From positions 124,001 through 188,000 of the forward strand of contig NC_057317.1 of assembly GCF_000687475.1 (NCBI RefSeq): a stretch of 64,000 nucleotides of DNA, written 5' to 3'. Positions 24,529-33,654 of the stretch are shown piece by piece (position 1 is the first letter of the stretch; each line of letters begins with the position of its first letter). Position numbers and translations under genes: made by a program. Below the pieces are notes generated by a model. The model was not told the origin of the DNA, ran no database searches, and saw nothing but the letters and a program-made list of their open reading frames with translations. This stretch comes from Ustilaginoidea virens (Eukaryota > Ascomycota > Sordariomycetes > Hypocreales > Clavicipitaceae).

Positions 24529-24875
24529 TGTCGGAATCGCTGTCATAAGGTGCCCAATTGGGCATATTGCGACGGATGTGCCGCGCACACCCGTTGCGCA
24601 CGATGTGGCCACTTTGGCCACTTTTGCCCCTTTGCCCCTGTGCCCCTGAGCCCGGTAGGGCACGCGGGCAGCCCGGCCCGACCGCGCCGATGCACGTGAC
24701 TACGGCACGCACAAAAAGGCCATATCGTGTAATTACTCTTTTACTTCCTTTCTTTCCTCTTAATTAGTCAGTCATAATCAAAGAAGTAATTATACCTTTA
24801 ACCGGTGACCTCACGGTACTTAATACCACGCGCGCGACCCTATATATAACTAGGTACCCCGAGTTTATATTAATA
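24529..24875 (+). repeat. 5' LTR of element IV (347 bp)
   Basis: Starts TGTCGGAATCGC and ends TATATTAATA. It pairs with 27263-27609 and with the reverse-oriented LTR at 57606-57948. The differences seen are transitions. Confidence 0.9.
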
Positions 24876-25289
24876 TTGATTAGTAGTGATAACCACCACT
24901 CACAGGATAATATCCCGCAAAGAATAGTGCATTACAGATCAGTAAGATATTAATATCGAAGAGGCAGTTAAGCAATCTTAGCTGTGCTAACTAGAGGGAG
25001 AACAATTTATGACCTCTCCTTCCCTTTGTCTATTACGAGGAAGAAACTTACGCTAAATATCACGATATTTGAAGATACCCTTAGCATCTAGAAAGAACGA
25101 TTTGTAACCTCTTCCTATTCTTTCTTTCTTTTACTACTACGGTAAAAGCCCCCTTTCGAATCTTGCACTCTTTACAAAAGGGAATCTTGCACTCCTTGCA
25201 ATATATCCCCCCCCCCCCCTCTCTTCAAACCCTCATCTTAATACTATAGCCTTATTATAACAACCACGAGAGCTACCTGAGAGGATATA

Positions 25290-26690
25290 ACGATTTGCCT
25301 TACTCTTTGACGATAATTAGACCAACGCTATAGAGCCCGTCGACCCTAATAATGCTATAAATGTATAGCTACACAACCGTATCGCGTTCCTTATAGATAC
25401 CTATGAGGAAAACACCTACCTGGATGATGATCTTTAGGAATAATTCCGCGAGGATTATAGCGAGTGGAATGAAGCCTTATTCTGCTGTATTAACGCTCAG
25501 GTTTTACGGCAATTCCGCTTAATATTACGGGAACGCGGCGTATATATTGGAGTATCGGGTTCCCTAACAACACCAACCCTATTTAAATGCCTTCAATAGC
25601 AACAAAACCCATAATGGCCTCAAGAGGAAATAACCCGGCAATTTGCTCGTAGTATATTCTTATCCCGGCTTAACCCTACTAGGGAAGCCTTATTACCTAT
25701 CGGTAATACCGAGCAAGAGATATAGAGGCTCCAAAATACGCCCTCATATACACGCATAAGGCCCCCATCACGATAATCATTATTAATACGAGCACCTACA
25801 ATAGTTATGCGAATACCCTCACTAAGGCTCGCGTTACGGCTCTTACAAGCCCCGTCAACGCCAAAGGAATTCGCAATACTAATGGCACGATCATAGTCAT
25901 AACAACCTATCGTCCCCCCTCTATATCGAAGAAGCCTTATGCCCCTACCGAATAAGAAAGGGGCCGGTCCCTATAACTAAAAGGGAAGACGCCTATTTAT
26001 AATAGGTCGCTATTCGAATTAGGGGAAAGCTCCCGCTAATAATAATATACAACAGCCGAAGATTATAGCCCGACCGACCAAATACTATACCCTAAGGGTT
26101 ATACCCCTAGCCGGGCTAGCCGAGGCGGCTATCTCAATGCCCCTCGAGGTTATAGCATACCCAATAGAGCTCGGGTTACAGGCCCTGATGATATGCTTCC
26201 TTTAATAGAGGACCCCGATGACGATAATACCCTCTAAGCCAATGCCGCCCGTAATACCAGATATCGGGCCCAAACGCCTCACCCGATAATGCTAAAAATA
26301 GGTGCCCCGGCGGCCTATCCCGACAAGATAGATGCCCCGGCGGCCTGTCCCGACAGGATAGAGGCCCCGGCCCGTCCTGACAAGATAGGTGCCCTGACGG
26401 CCTGTCCCGACAGAATAGAGGCCCCGGCCCGTTACGACAAGATAGATGCCCCGGCCTATCCCGACAGAACAGATAGCCCGGCCCGTTATAACCGTCCTAA
26501 TAAGATAGATGCCCCGGCCTGTCCCGATAGAATAGATGGCCCGGCCCGTTATAACCGTCCTGATAGGATAGATATCCCGGCCCATCCCAGCCGGATAGAG
26601 GTCCCGGCCCGTCCCGATAAGATAAAGGCCCCGGCCCATCCCAATAGGCATATATCTTTCGACCTACCCATTTCATAACAACAAAGGCCT
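25290..26690 (+). pseudogene. Element IV gag-like region
   Basis: A frame open apart from TAG codons. It reads LYLDDDL- and FREDYSEWNEALFCC-like segments (about 25410-25480) followed by an arginine/proline-rich tail, which merges into the tandem repeat at 26295-26655. The position between 5' LTR and pol remnant suggests gag; no zinc knuckle is recognised. The assignment is by context. Confidence 0.45.
26295..26655 (+). repeat. GC-rich coding minisatellite in element IV gag
   Basis: About twelve imperfect units of 27-36 bp built around GATAGAGGCCCCGGCC and TCCCGACA. They encode a repeated APA-(C/R)-PDRIE-type peptide and stay open on both strands. It stands out as GC-rich within AT-rich DNA. 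Unit lengths are multiples of three where checked, which fits a coding repeat. Confidence 0.85.
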
Positions 26691-26779
26691 AATTTTAAAG
26701 ATATCGCGAGATAGAATAAGCGCCTTAAATAGCAGGTCGATAACCAGCTCTATATAGAGCAAGCATGTTATATATAGCG

Positions 26780-26942
26780 CAATCGCTTCCAAGCCGTAAA
26801 GTATAGTACGAAAGGGAATAACAATCTCGCCGATACAATAACCAAGGGAACGCCGAATAAAGCCCTTAAGACCTTTATCGACCGTAATCAGGCTATTATA
26901 CGTGTAGAAGGGTGGGTAAAAAGGCCAGTCAATGTCTGACTG
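26780..26942 (+). pseudogene. Element IV pol C-terminal remnant
   Basis: Reads NNNLADTITKGTPNKALKTF, then IIRVEGWVKRPVNV and a stop, matching the RNase H tail of element C on the opposite strand (about 58225-58345). It shows that element IV derives from a full Copia element by loss of most of pol. Confidence 0.7.
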
Positions 26943-27221
26943 CATTTGGGAGGTATTGGTGATATCATGGGTGGCAAGTGTGTAGATTTTCCTATGTTTA
27001 ATGTTGTGATTTTCCTATGTTTAATATTGTGTGCATTTGTTGCTTTTACTGCGTTTACTACTGCCCCTTTTTACCCCTTTATTTCGGCTGCGATATTTAA
27101 TATACTGGCTGTACGGTATGATCCTGTACAAGCCGGCCGCGCGGCGCAACAGCGTTATCGGCGGCACAACCTGCCGAGACCGCGCCGCACTTTCTTTTCT
27201 ATATGTGCGCCTTACATCCTG

Positions 27222-27274
27222 GCGATTCCGATATTTGCTTCTATAAAAAGAGAAGCTGCCAGTATCGGAATCGC
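27222..27274. repeat. Nested inverted repeat straddling the 3' LTR edge of element IV
   Basis: Outer arms GCGATTCCGATA (27222-27233) and TATCGGAATCGC (27263-27274) are perfect reverse complements. Inner arms GCTTCT (27237-27242) and AGAAGC (27251-27256) also pair. The right outer arm is the first 12 bases of the LTR and the purine-rich AAAAAGAGAAG lies inside the loop. The same arrangement occurs in element C at 57937-57989. Confidence 0.85.
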
Positions 27275-27609
27275 TATCACAAGGTGCCCAATTGGGCACA
27301 TTACGACGGATATGCCGCGCACACCCGTTGCGCACGATATGGCCACTTTGGCCACTTTTGCCCCTTTGCCCCTATGCCCCTAAGCCCGATAGGGCACGCG
27401 GGCAGCCCGGCCCGACCGCGCCGATGCATATGACTACAGCACGCACAAAAAGGCCACATCGTATAATTACTCTTTTGCTTCCTTTCTTTCCTTTTAGTTA
27501 GTCAGTTATAATCAAAGAAGTAATCATACCTTTGACCGGTGACCTCACGGTACTTGATACCACGCGCGCGACCCTACGTATAACTGGGTACCCCGAGTTT
27601 ATATCAACA
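27263..27609 (+). repeat. 3' LTR of element IV (347 bp)
   Basis: Starts TATCGGAATCGC (TG changed to TA) and ends TATATCAACA. It contains the perfect palindrome GTGCCCAATTGGGCAC at 27284-27299 and is followed by ATTAC. Confidence 0.9.
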
Positions 27610-27614
27610 ATTAC

Positions 27615-29020
27615 GATTCCTATTATAATAAGGCTTCAAATAGGTCTGTAAGGACCTCTATATCTTTATCAATAGCTTCCTTATTGTGTTCTTCTATATT
27701 AATGACCTAGTCGTACTTTATTATAAGTCACAGATAGAGGCATTTGAATCGTTCTATACGGCATTAATAGCGGTATTTAAGATTAAAGATCTCGGCGAGC
27801 TATAGTAGTTCTTAGCAATTAAGGTTATTCGCAACCGTACGGCTAGAAAGTTGTAGCTTATATAGAGGGCTTACTTCGATAAGCTGGCGATAAAATATAA
27901 CCTTACCGTATTTAATAATACTAAGGACCGCCTTCTAGAGCACCTGCTATATACAGTAAGACTTAAGGCATTCGATAGGATAGCTAAACCATACGATACG
28001 AAGCGATACTAATTAATAGTAGGCTCGTTGGTGTATCCGATTATAATTATAAGGCCTGAATTAGGCTATATTAGATCGCAGCTATTAAGATTCCTTTAAA
28101 ACCTAGGTCTAGACTATTTATGAGCCGCAAGGAAGGCACTCGACTATAGCTATATATGGAAGAATACTGCGATAGAGTTCCAGGCTGATATAGCAGAAAT
28201 AGAGGCATTTTTTAATACTTCTTATACTGACGATATTACGACGCGATAAAGTAGTTAGGGCTATATAATTAAGCTCTTTAGTGGCCCGATTATATATAAA
28301 TCGGGTTAATAGGATACTATTATGATATTGTTAATAGAGGCAGAGCTTCTTACGATATCTTATACGGTAAAGGAGGTTATCGCCTTTAAGAGATTATGCG
28401 AGGAAGTTAGGCTTTAATTATATGCCGATATCCCTATAATTTAATACGATAATATCTAGACTATTCGCCTATTAAAAAAGGAATTCTTTAAGCTCGTGAC
28501 ACAGCTTCGTCATATAGATATTTATTACTATTAGTTGCGTTAGGAGGTTTAGAAATGAACAATCGATATTATATAGGTTCCAACAGGCAATATAGTTGCT
28601 AATAGTTTTATAAAGCCCCTAATAGGCCAGAAATTTGAAATCTTCTGCTGGCAGCTTAGGCTTATTATTTTGAAGGGATCCTATAATACCGGACCGTAGT
28701 CTTATGATGTTAATTTTAGTAGTAAAGAAGAGCCTTATAAGGATTAAAAGACGCCCTGAAAAATCAGATTGAAAGGGGCTTTTCAATAGCTATATTTGTT
28801 TCCTATGGAAAATTGGAATCTACGGTTTATTGCTATTTTCTTACTTTATATGTGTGCTATTGGGCCAATTTACCCCTGTACAGGTAGCCTGTTCAATAAT
28901 GGCACCGTCATTTTGCGTATATTGTTTTGAGTGGATTGATATTTCTACTTATTATCTTGCTTTGCATTGAGTTTAGCTATATGGTAGGATATCCTAGAGA
29001 AAGCACATCCTGAGGGGGTA
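27615..29020 (+). pseudogene. Element I RT palm and RNase H, RIP-degraded
   Basis: Resumes the Copia RT interrupted by element IV. Near 27620-27730 it reads GFK, then VCKDLYIFINSFLIVFFYIND, with the YVDD catalytic box now YIND (Asp to Asn). RNase H-like sequence extends to about 28600 with numerous TAG codons. A non-coding stretch follows, then the polypurine tract GAGGGGG at about 29012-29018. Confidence 0.75.
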
Positions 29021-29216
29021 TATTGGAGGGAAATTGGCTTGTCTGTAATGTGGATATCGGTTATGTCCGAGGTCGGATGTGCCGAGTTCTCCCTAGATTA
29101 GTAAGCCCTTAGGGGTACCCCCTATCCCACTATAAATAGCTGGGAACACAAGTCTCTTAGAGAGGACTTGGTTCCTTCAATCAAGCATTATCGCATTTTC
29201 CCTGTGCATTCTGACA
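29021..29216 (+). repeat. 3' LTR of element I (196 bp)
   Basis: Pairs with 7181-7376. It begins TATTGGAGGG (TG to TA) and ends TTCTGACA, followed by the ACAAG duplication at 29217-29221. Confidence 0.95.
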
Positions 29217-29221
29217 ACAAG

Positions 29222-30004
29222 CACCCACCCGGCCCTGGCGTTCAGCGGCAAATCGTTTCGGAGCTTTTTTTTCGGGGGCCGTGTCCCTTGCCAGTCGCGG
29301 GTTTTTATGAGCGCTCGGGCCATTTCTCGCTTCAGCCATGGTGGGACGTCACCAAAAAGTTGATGGCGCCATGGTTCGGCATTCTTTTCCTGAACAAAGG
29401 TGTTTCCGCATTTCGAGAAACCAGTGACTGTTTAGAGTCGTTGATGCGACAAGATTCCATCTGGGGCAAAATTGTATTGTCAAAAGACCTGCATGTCGGA
29501 TGAGTGTCCCATATAGAAAGCATCCGAACGTCTACGCTGGAACTCTGGATAAGCCAATGTGAACAGTTGCCAAGGACCTGGAACAATAAATGGAGCAAGC
29601 ACAGCGGTAGGGTCGATGCCTAGACTAGTCCTTCCAATAACTGCAGATAGACGCACTGAAGTGTAGCAAGGCCATCACTCTCGACGGCAGCCGGCATATG
29701 CCAGTTCGTCAACGCCTCAAGTCAAGTTTGGTCACTTTGCAGACTGGCTTGCAGACTGGCTTGCAGCCTCGGCGATTGCAATGAGGGGGAGACAACAAGG
29801 CGGCGTTGATGCTTGCTGGCTTTTGGTTGACCTCGTGTCCTGTTGCGTCTGGTCGCATCAGATGGGATGGGAAAATGGCATAACAAACACCCTTGTGTCT
29901 TTTGCATCGCAAACCACTTGTTAGTACGGACTGCTCCGTACGGAGTTTAATAACGTTACATACTGAACGGATTCAAGGCTCCAGGGACGTCAAGCGCTGG
30001 AGAA
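29222..30004. other. Intergenic DNA right of element I
   Basis: Composition returns abruptly to gene-island values. There is no recognisable gene. It contains a small direct repeat of GCAGACTGGCTT (about 29736-29763) and the palindrome CTCCGTACGGAG (29935-29946) near the promoter side of the deaminase gene. Confidence 0.5.
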
Positions 30005-32019
30005 ATGGCGCCAGTGGCCCCTATTGCCTGTGCTCAGACAATTGCGTTTTTGCACCTTCTGCATTCAGTTCCCACCCAACCAGTCCGCAACCCCACGGAC
30101 TGTCACCGTCACTCCTTCCTCACGGGCCAGTCGAATCGACATGTCCTCCCGTTTGAGAAGGAGCTCTTCTTGGCCAGCACTCTTGCCTTTCTCGCCAGTA
30201 TCAATGACAATCCGAATCGCATACCTGCCATTTGCGTGCAGGAGGACTCCGAGGCTGCATCGTTGAGGGTGCTTATTGCTGTCAACGAGGCCAAGTGCGG
30301 TGACGGCCGCTCCATTCTACACGACTTGAAACACGGCTTTGAGGGGATATTTTCGATCCTCTCCTCAAAGCCGCCCAGTGAGTAGCTGCCCGTCACGAGC
30401 CCGAATGCAGGAGGAACTAAGCGCTCGACAACGCAGCCGCCGAAAATGACGTTTTCGCCGCCATTGTGTCCATGTGCTCGAAGCGCATCCTCTGCCGCCT
30501 GCGACTCTCTGGGAGGAACAAAACCAGGCAATCCATCAACAGCCTCCTCCCGAGCGCCATACAGGCACTCGCCAAGAGATTTCCAAGCTTTGCCGAAAAA
30601 GCAAAACATGTGCTCCAACTTGCCGACTCGTGGAAGAAGCACCAAACATCCGATCGACTGCAACATGTTGTGCAGAGCGTTTACGAGCTCTCACAGACTG
30701 CTAGTATTTCCGAACTGCTGAACTCCATTCCCAACGGACAAATGAACCCCAGCTCAAGAACCAGTTTGACGAACATGATAAACAAGGTTGCAAGATACCG
30801 GTCGTCCGCCAGGCTTCTATACCGCATCGCCAAGAAGTATCCCATAGCTCGACATATGGAGGCAGTCCCGGTTACGCTTCCCAAAAGCGCCTTTGGGAAC
30901 CGAATGCCTGATAAGATCCCACCACTCGAGCTTTTTCTGAAGGAAAGCGGAGTGTTCCACGACACCAAGAAGGGTCGTTTGCGGGTTTTCAGGCTGTTAC
31001 AGTGCAACGAACAACAGGCCAGTGATGTGTTCGCTAGGCAGACGAGAAAGACCTTGTCAGAGGCTAAAATACACGCCGAGATGCAGCTCATATTTCACTG
31101 CGAGGTGGCAAAGTACAGCCCCTTCCCCCGAGTCATCAGCTCCAGCAAAGACGCCTGCTTCTTATGCAACGCTTTTATTCAAATGCACGGCAAGTTCTTC
31201 ACCCCACGTTGCCACGGGCGGCTATATCCAGGCTGGCGGCTCCCAATCATGCCCGAAACAGCGGCCTTTGAGCAACGTTTCGTCCAGGTCTTGCAGATTG
31301 AAGCTCGAAAAAGTACAAAGACGTTGCTTGATAGGGGGAAAAGGACCGTGTTTCCGGACCCCAACGAAAGTACTGTCCTGACGATACCTGTAACCTCGTC
31401 AACGTCGAGCTCCGCGATGCCTCAAAAAGACATTTGGGTCACGTCTGGCACAGCATCATATAAATTCTTGGCTGGATCCTCAACATGTCCGATGGTAGCT
31501 GTTGCCGATGCTTCAGATAGTAGAGCTTCAGCCTTGGGTGCAGCAAAGAGCTGGAACAGCATGGAAAAGCCGAGTTCCGCTCGGTCTACTGGCGCATCAT
31601 GTGGCCAAACTGCTCCGACATGCAGCGCAACAGTCGGAGCTGGCCCGGAAGACGTAAAAGGTTCGGGCGTACAGTATCAGACTGCTAGAGGCGGCTCCGC
31701 TGTCCGTCTTGGCAGCGAGGACCTGCCTTTCTCTCAACGTGTCACGATTGACCAAAGGCCCATGCAGCTCAGCTACGGAGCGGTGACGTTCCTTTTCGAG
31801 TTCCATGGCGTAAAAGACGGACGAATGTGCATTTCGCAGCAAGAGGTAAGCTGTATCGGGAAGCCTGCGCCGATCAACGTGCTGGACATTCCGACACACA
31901 GAGACCTGACCGTGGAGTGCTCCCGAGGAGGGTCCCGATTCTCTGTATGTATCTCGACGTCAGTTTTCTTGGAATTCGAGTTCACATGGAGTCTGCTGAT
32001 GGATGATGTGGGTACTTGA
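30005..32019 (+). CDS. OTT_1508-like nucleic-acid/nucleotide deaminase family protein
   Basis: Protein of the OTT_1508-like deaminase family, common and often multi-copy in filamentous ascomycetes. The fold is that of zinc-dependent cytidine-deaminase-like enzymes, but substrates are unknown. Two exons, 30005..30377 and 30437..32019 (donor GTGAGT, acceptor ACGCAG), give 651 residues. The catalytic pair is visible: HAE at residues 337-339 (within KIHAEMQLIFHCE) and CFLC at 365-368 (within SKDACFLCNAF), followed by HGRLYPGW. Before these lies a helical region (residues about 125-330) with VSMCSKRILCRLRL. The C-terminal 250 residues are serine-rich and then beta-rich. The nearest features are retroelement I (about 790 bp upstream) and the GST gene downstream. 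A further small 3' exon beyond 32019 cannot be excluded. Family confidence is good; biological role is inference. Confidence 0.85.
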
Positions 32020-32916
32020 TGGCGTGAATTGGGACAATTGGGAGGACCAAGCCAGCCAGCTCTTTCCATCTGATCAACAACTTCGTTCAGCTGCATTTCG
32101 ACAGAGAGTATATACATTGGACTCTCATGCGCTGGACTCGCTAACGCTACCAAAAAAAACACAGGCTGGCGTGGTAACACCTGATGGGTCGATCAAAGCC
32201 AGTGACTCATGATTGCACTAGGCGGGATAAGCATGCGGCGCCTGCGGAAAATATAGTGCTCTACAGTACATGCATCTGCATGGAGTTGACCACAAAAAGG
32301 AAAAAGACGGGTCTATGGAATCCCGCAGGGATCTACTTTGAAACAAATAGCTTTCTGGCAAATACATGTGCGGACGTGTACGTGTTCAACACCGCGCAGC
32401 AACGGATTCGAAGTGCGGAGGCGCAGCCAGCCCCAACTGTGGAGGTACTCCGCCGCATGAGTTTATAGGTAAAAACACCTCGCGGCACCTGGGCATACCA
32501 TACTCCGTACCCACCCGTTGCTCCGCGTTGACGTACTCTACTCCGCAAATACTCCGTAGCGGCCCCGCTTTAACGCCATTTCAGGGCAAGCTGCAAGGAG
32601 CACCCCGCACGCAAACTCCGACTTGCCGAGCGCCGTGCCGGCACTGGGGGAAAAGACGACCTAATGTTCACGGTCGACGTGAACTTGCATAGTACATGAT
32701 GAGTGAAGGTGCGTCTCACCATCGAACCCGATCGCGCTATAAGAGGCACACGCTTCGCCAACTGCGTCTTTCCATCAAACCCGCACACTCAGTCACAACC
32801 TTCCACCAGCGCTTCGTAAAGCTTTCATCAGCTACATTTTTTCTCCTTCCACCCCACGCAGCCATCCACTCGAGCCGCAAAAAGGAAGAAAAAAAGTAAA
32901 AAAAAAAAGTATCATC
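32020..32916. other. Spacer between deaminase and GST genes
   Basis: About 900 bp without a supported gene. It contains TACTCCGTA-type motifs near 32500-32515, 32535 and 32550. A GAAAAAAAGTAAAAAAAAAAG purine tract (about 32888-32910) precedes the GST start. Confidence 0.5.
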
Positions 32917-33552
32917 ATGGGCCTCACGTTCTACTTTGCACCCTTTTCCACCGCGGTCATCACCGCCACGGTGCTGGACGAGCTCGAGCACGGCCAGTCC
33001 CCGCTGGCCGAGCGCGTCGAGCTCTCCCTCGGCGACGGTACCCGCTCCCCCGAGTTCCTGGCCGTCAACCCCAACGCCAACGTGCCGGCCATTGTGCACG
33101 ACGGCGTCTCGGTGTGGGAGTCGGCCGCCATCACCATGTACCTCGGGGAGACGTTCGGGGTGCGCCGGTCGCTGTACCCTGACCTGGGGCCGCGGCGCGG
33201 CGAGGCCATGAAGTGGATCGTCTGGACCAACGTCAGTTTCCTGGCGCACGCGAGCCGGCTGGGTGCGCTGCTGCGCGCCGACCGCTCGGGCGACACCGAG
33301 GCGCAGGCCGAGGCCGCGCGGATCGGAGAGCGCGACGCGAGGGCGGGCGTGGACCGGGCGCTGGGCATCCTGGACGCCGCGCTGCGGGGCAGGGACTACC
33401 TGCTCGGCGATGCGTACTGCCTGGCCGACACGCACGTCTGGGCCCTTTTGCCCTGGCTGGCCATGCTGAAGGTGGATCTGGACGGGTTTCCGGACGTCAA
33501 GGCCTGGCAGGCGAGGGTTGCCGCCCGGCCGGCGCTGAAGAAGGCGGCTTGA
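32917..33552 (+). CDS. Glutathione S-transferase
   Basis: Cytosolic glutathione S-transferase, 211 residues in one uninterrupted exon, normal family length. It conjugates glutathione to electrophiles or acts as an isomerase in specialised metabolism. The N-terminal thioredoxin-like domain (residues 1-83) has a PFSTA loop near residues 9-13 where the catalytic Ser/Tyr is expected. NVPAIV (55-60) contains the cis-proline at 57, and WES (67-69) contains the Glu-Ser pair that binds the gamma-glutamyl group. The helical C-terminal domain has LLGDAYCLADTHVW (about 162-175), the usual N-capping region. The start at ATG 32917 follows an A-rich leader and the context ATCATCATGG. It belongs to a very GC-rich block with the glycosyltransferase, which converges on it about 100 bp away. 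The GST class cannot be fixed by eye. Confidence 0.9.
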   Translation: MGLTFYFAPFSTAVITATVLDELEHGQSPLAERVELSLGDGTRSPEFLAVNPNANVPAIVHDGVSVWESAAITMYLGETFGVRRSLYPDLGPRRGEAMKWIVWTNVSFLAHASRLGALLRADRSGDTEAQAEAARIGERDARAGVDRALGILDAALRGRDYLLGDAYCLADTHVWALLPWLAMLKVDLDGFPDVKAWQARVAARPALKKAA

Positions 33553-33566
33553 AGAAAGGGGGCAAC

Positions 33567-33587
33567 GGGGGGGGGGGGGGGGGGGGG
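33567..33587. repeat. Poly-G tract (21 G)
   Basis: An uninterrupted run of 21 G just after the GST stop codon, between two convergent genes. It could form a quadruplex or be a site of length error in assembly. Confidence 0.9.
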
Positions 33588-33654
33588 CAAGAGAAGAGCC
33601 GGTGTACCGAACTAGACTACTCCGTATGTACGTGATTACACGCTAAATGCTTGC

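Larger units (their letters stand above)
24529..27609 (+). mobile_element. LTR element IV, internally deleted Copia, inserted in element I RT
   Basis: A 3,081-bp element with 347-bp LTRs (24529-24875 and 27263-27609) and target duplication ATTAC (24524-24528 and 27610-27614). Its interior of about 2.4 kb holds a degraded gag-like region with a tandem repeat and then jumps to the last part of pol (NNNLADTITKGTPNKALKTF-like RNase H tail, about 26815-26940). Protease, integrase and RT are missing, so it is non-autonomous. Element C (57606-60280) carries the same LTR family with a fuller pol and is a plausible autonomous relative. The LTRs contain the 16-bp palindrome GTGCCCAATTGGGCAC, and a hairpin straddles the 3' LTR edge. 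Confidence 0.88.
7181..29216 (+). mobile_element. LTR retrotransposon I (Copia), host of nested insertions
   Basis: The outer element of the left stack spans 22 kb. It is bounded by 196-bp LTRs and a 5-bp target duplication. Removing Gypsy II with its duplication and element IV with its duplication leaves about 5.8 kb, a normal Copia length. Surviving parts read in Copia order on the plus strand: leader/gag, zinc knuckle, protease, gag-pre-integrase, integrase, reverse transcriptase, RNase H, then a GAGGGGG polypurine tract just before the 3' LTR. All coding parts are riddled with TAG/TAA codons and C-to-Y or D-to-N changes expected from RIP, so it is not autonomous. The primer-binding site after the 5' LTR begins TGGTAGCAATTGC, compatible with a tRNA 3' end, unlike the half-tRNA sites of the other Copia elements here. 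Confidence 0.92.

Noticed and set aside
26295..26655. Direct repeats considered as a CRISPR-like array
   Set aside because: Units are contiguous without unique spacers, vary in length in multiples of three and are coding; eukaryotic context.
29168..29503. Plus-strand frame crossing the 3' LTR of element I into flanking DNA, considered as an LTR-driven fusion gene
   Set aside because: No recognisable protein after the junction; probably chance.
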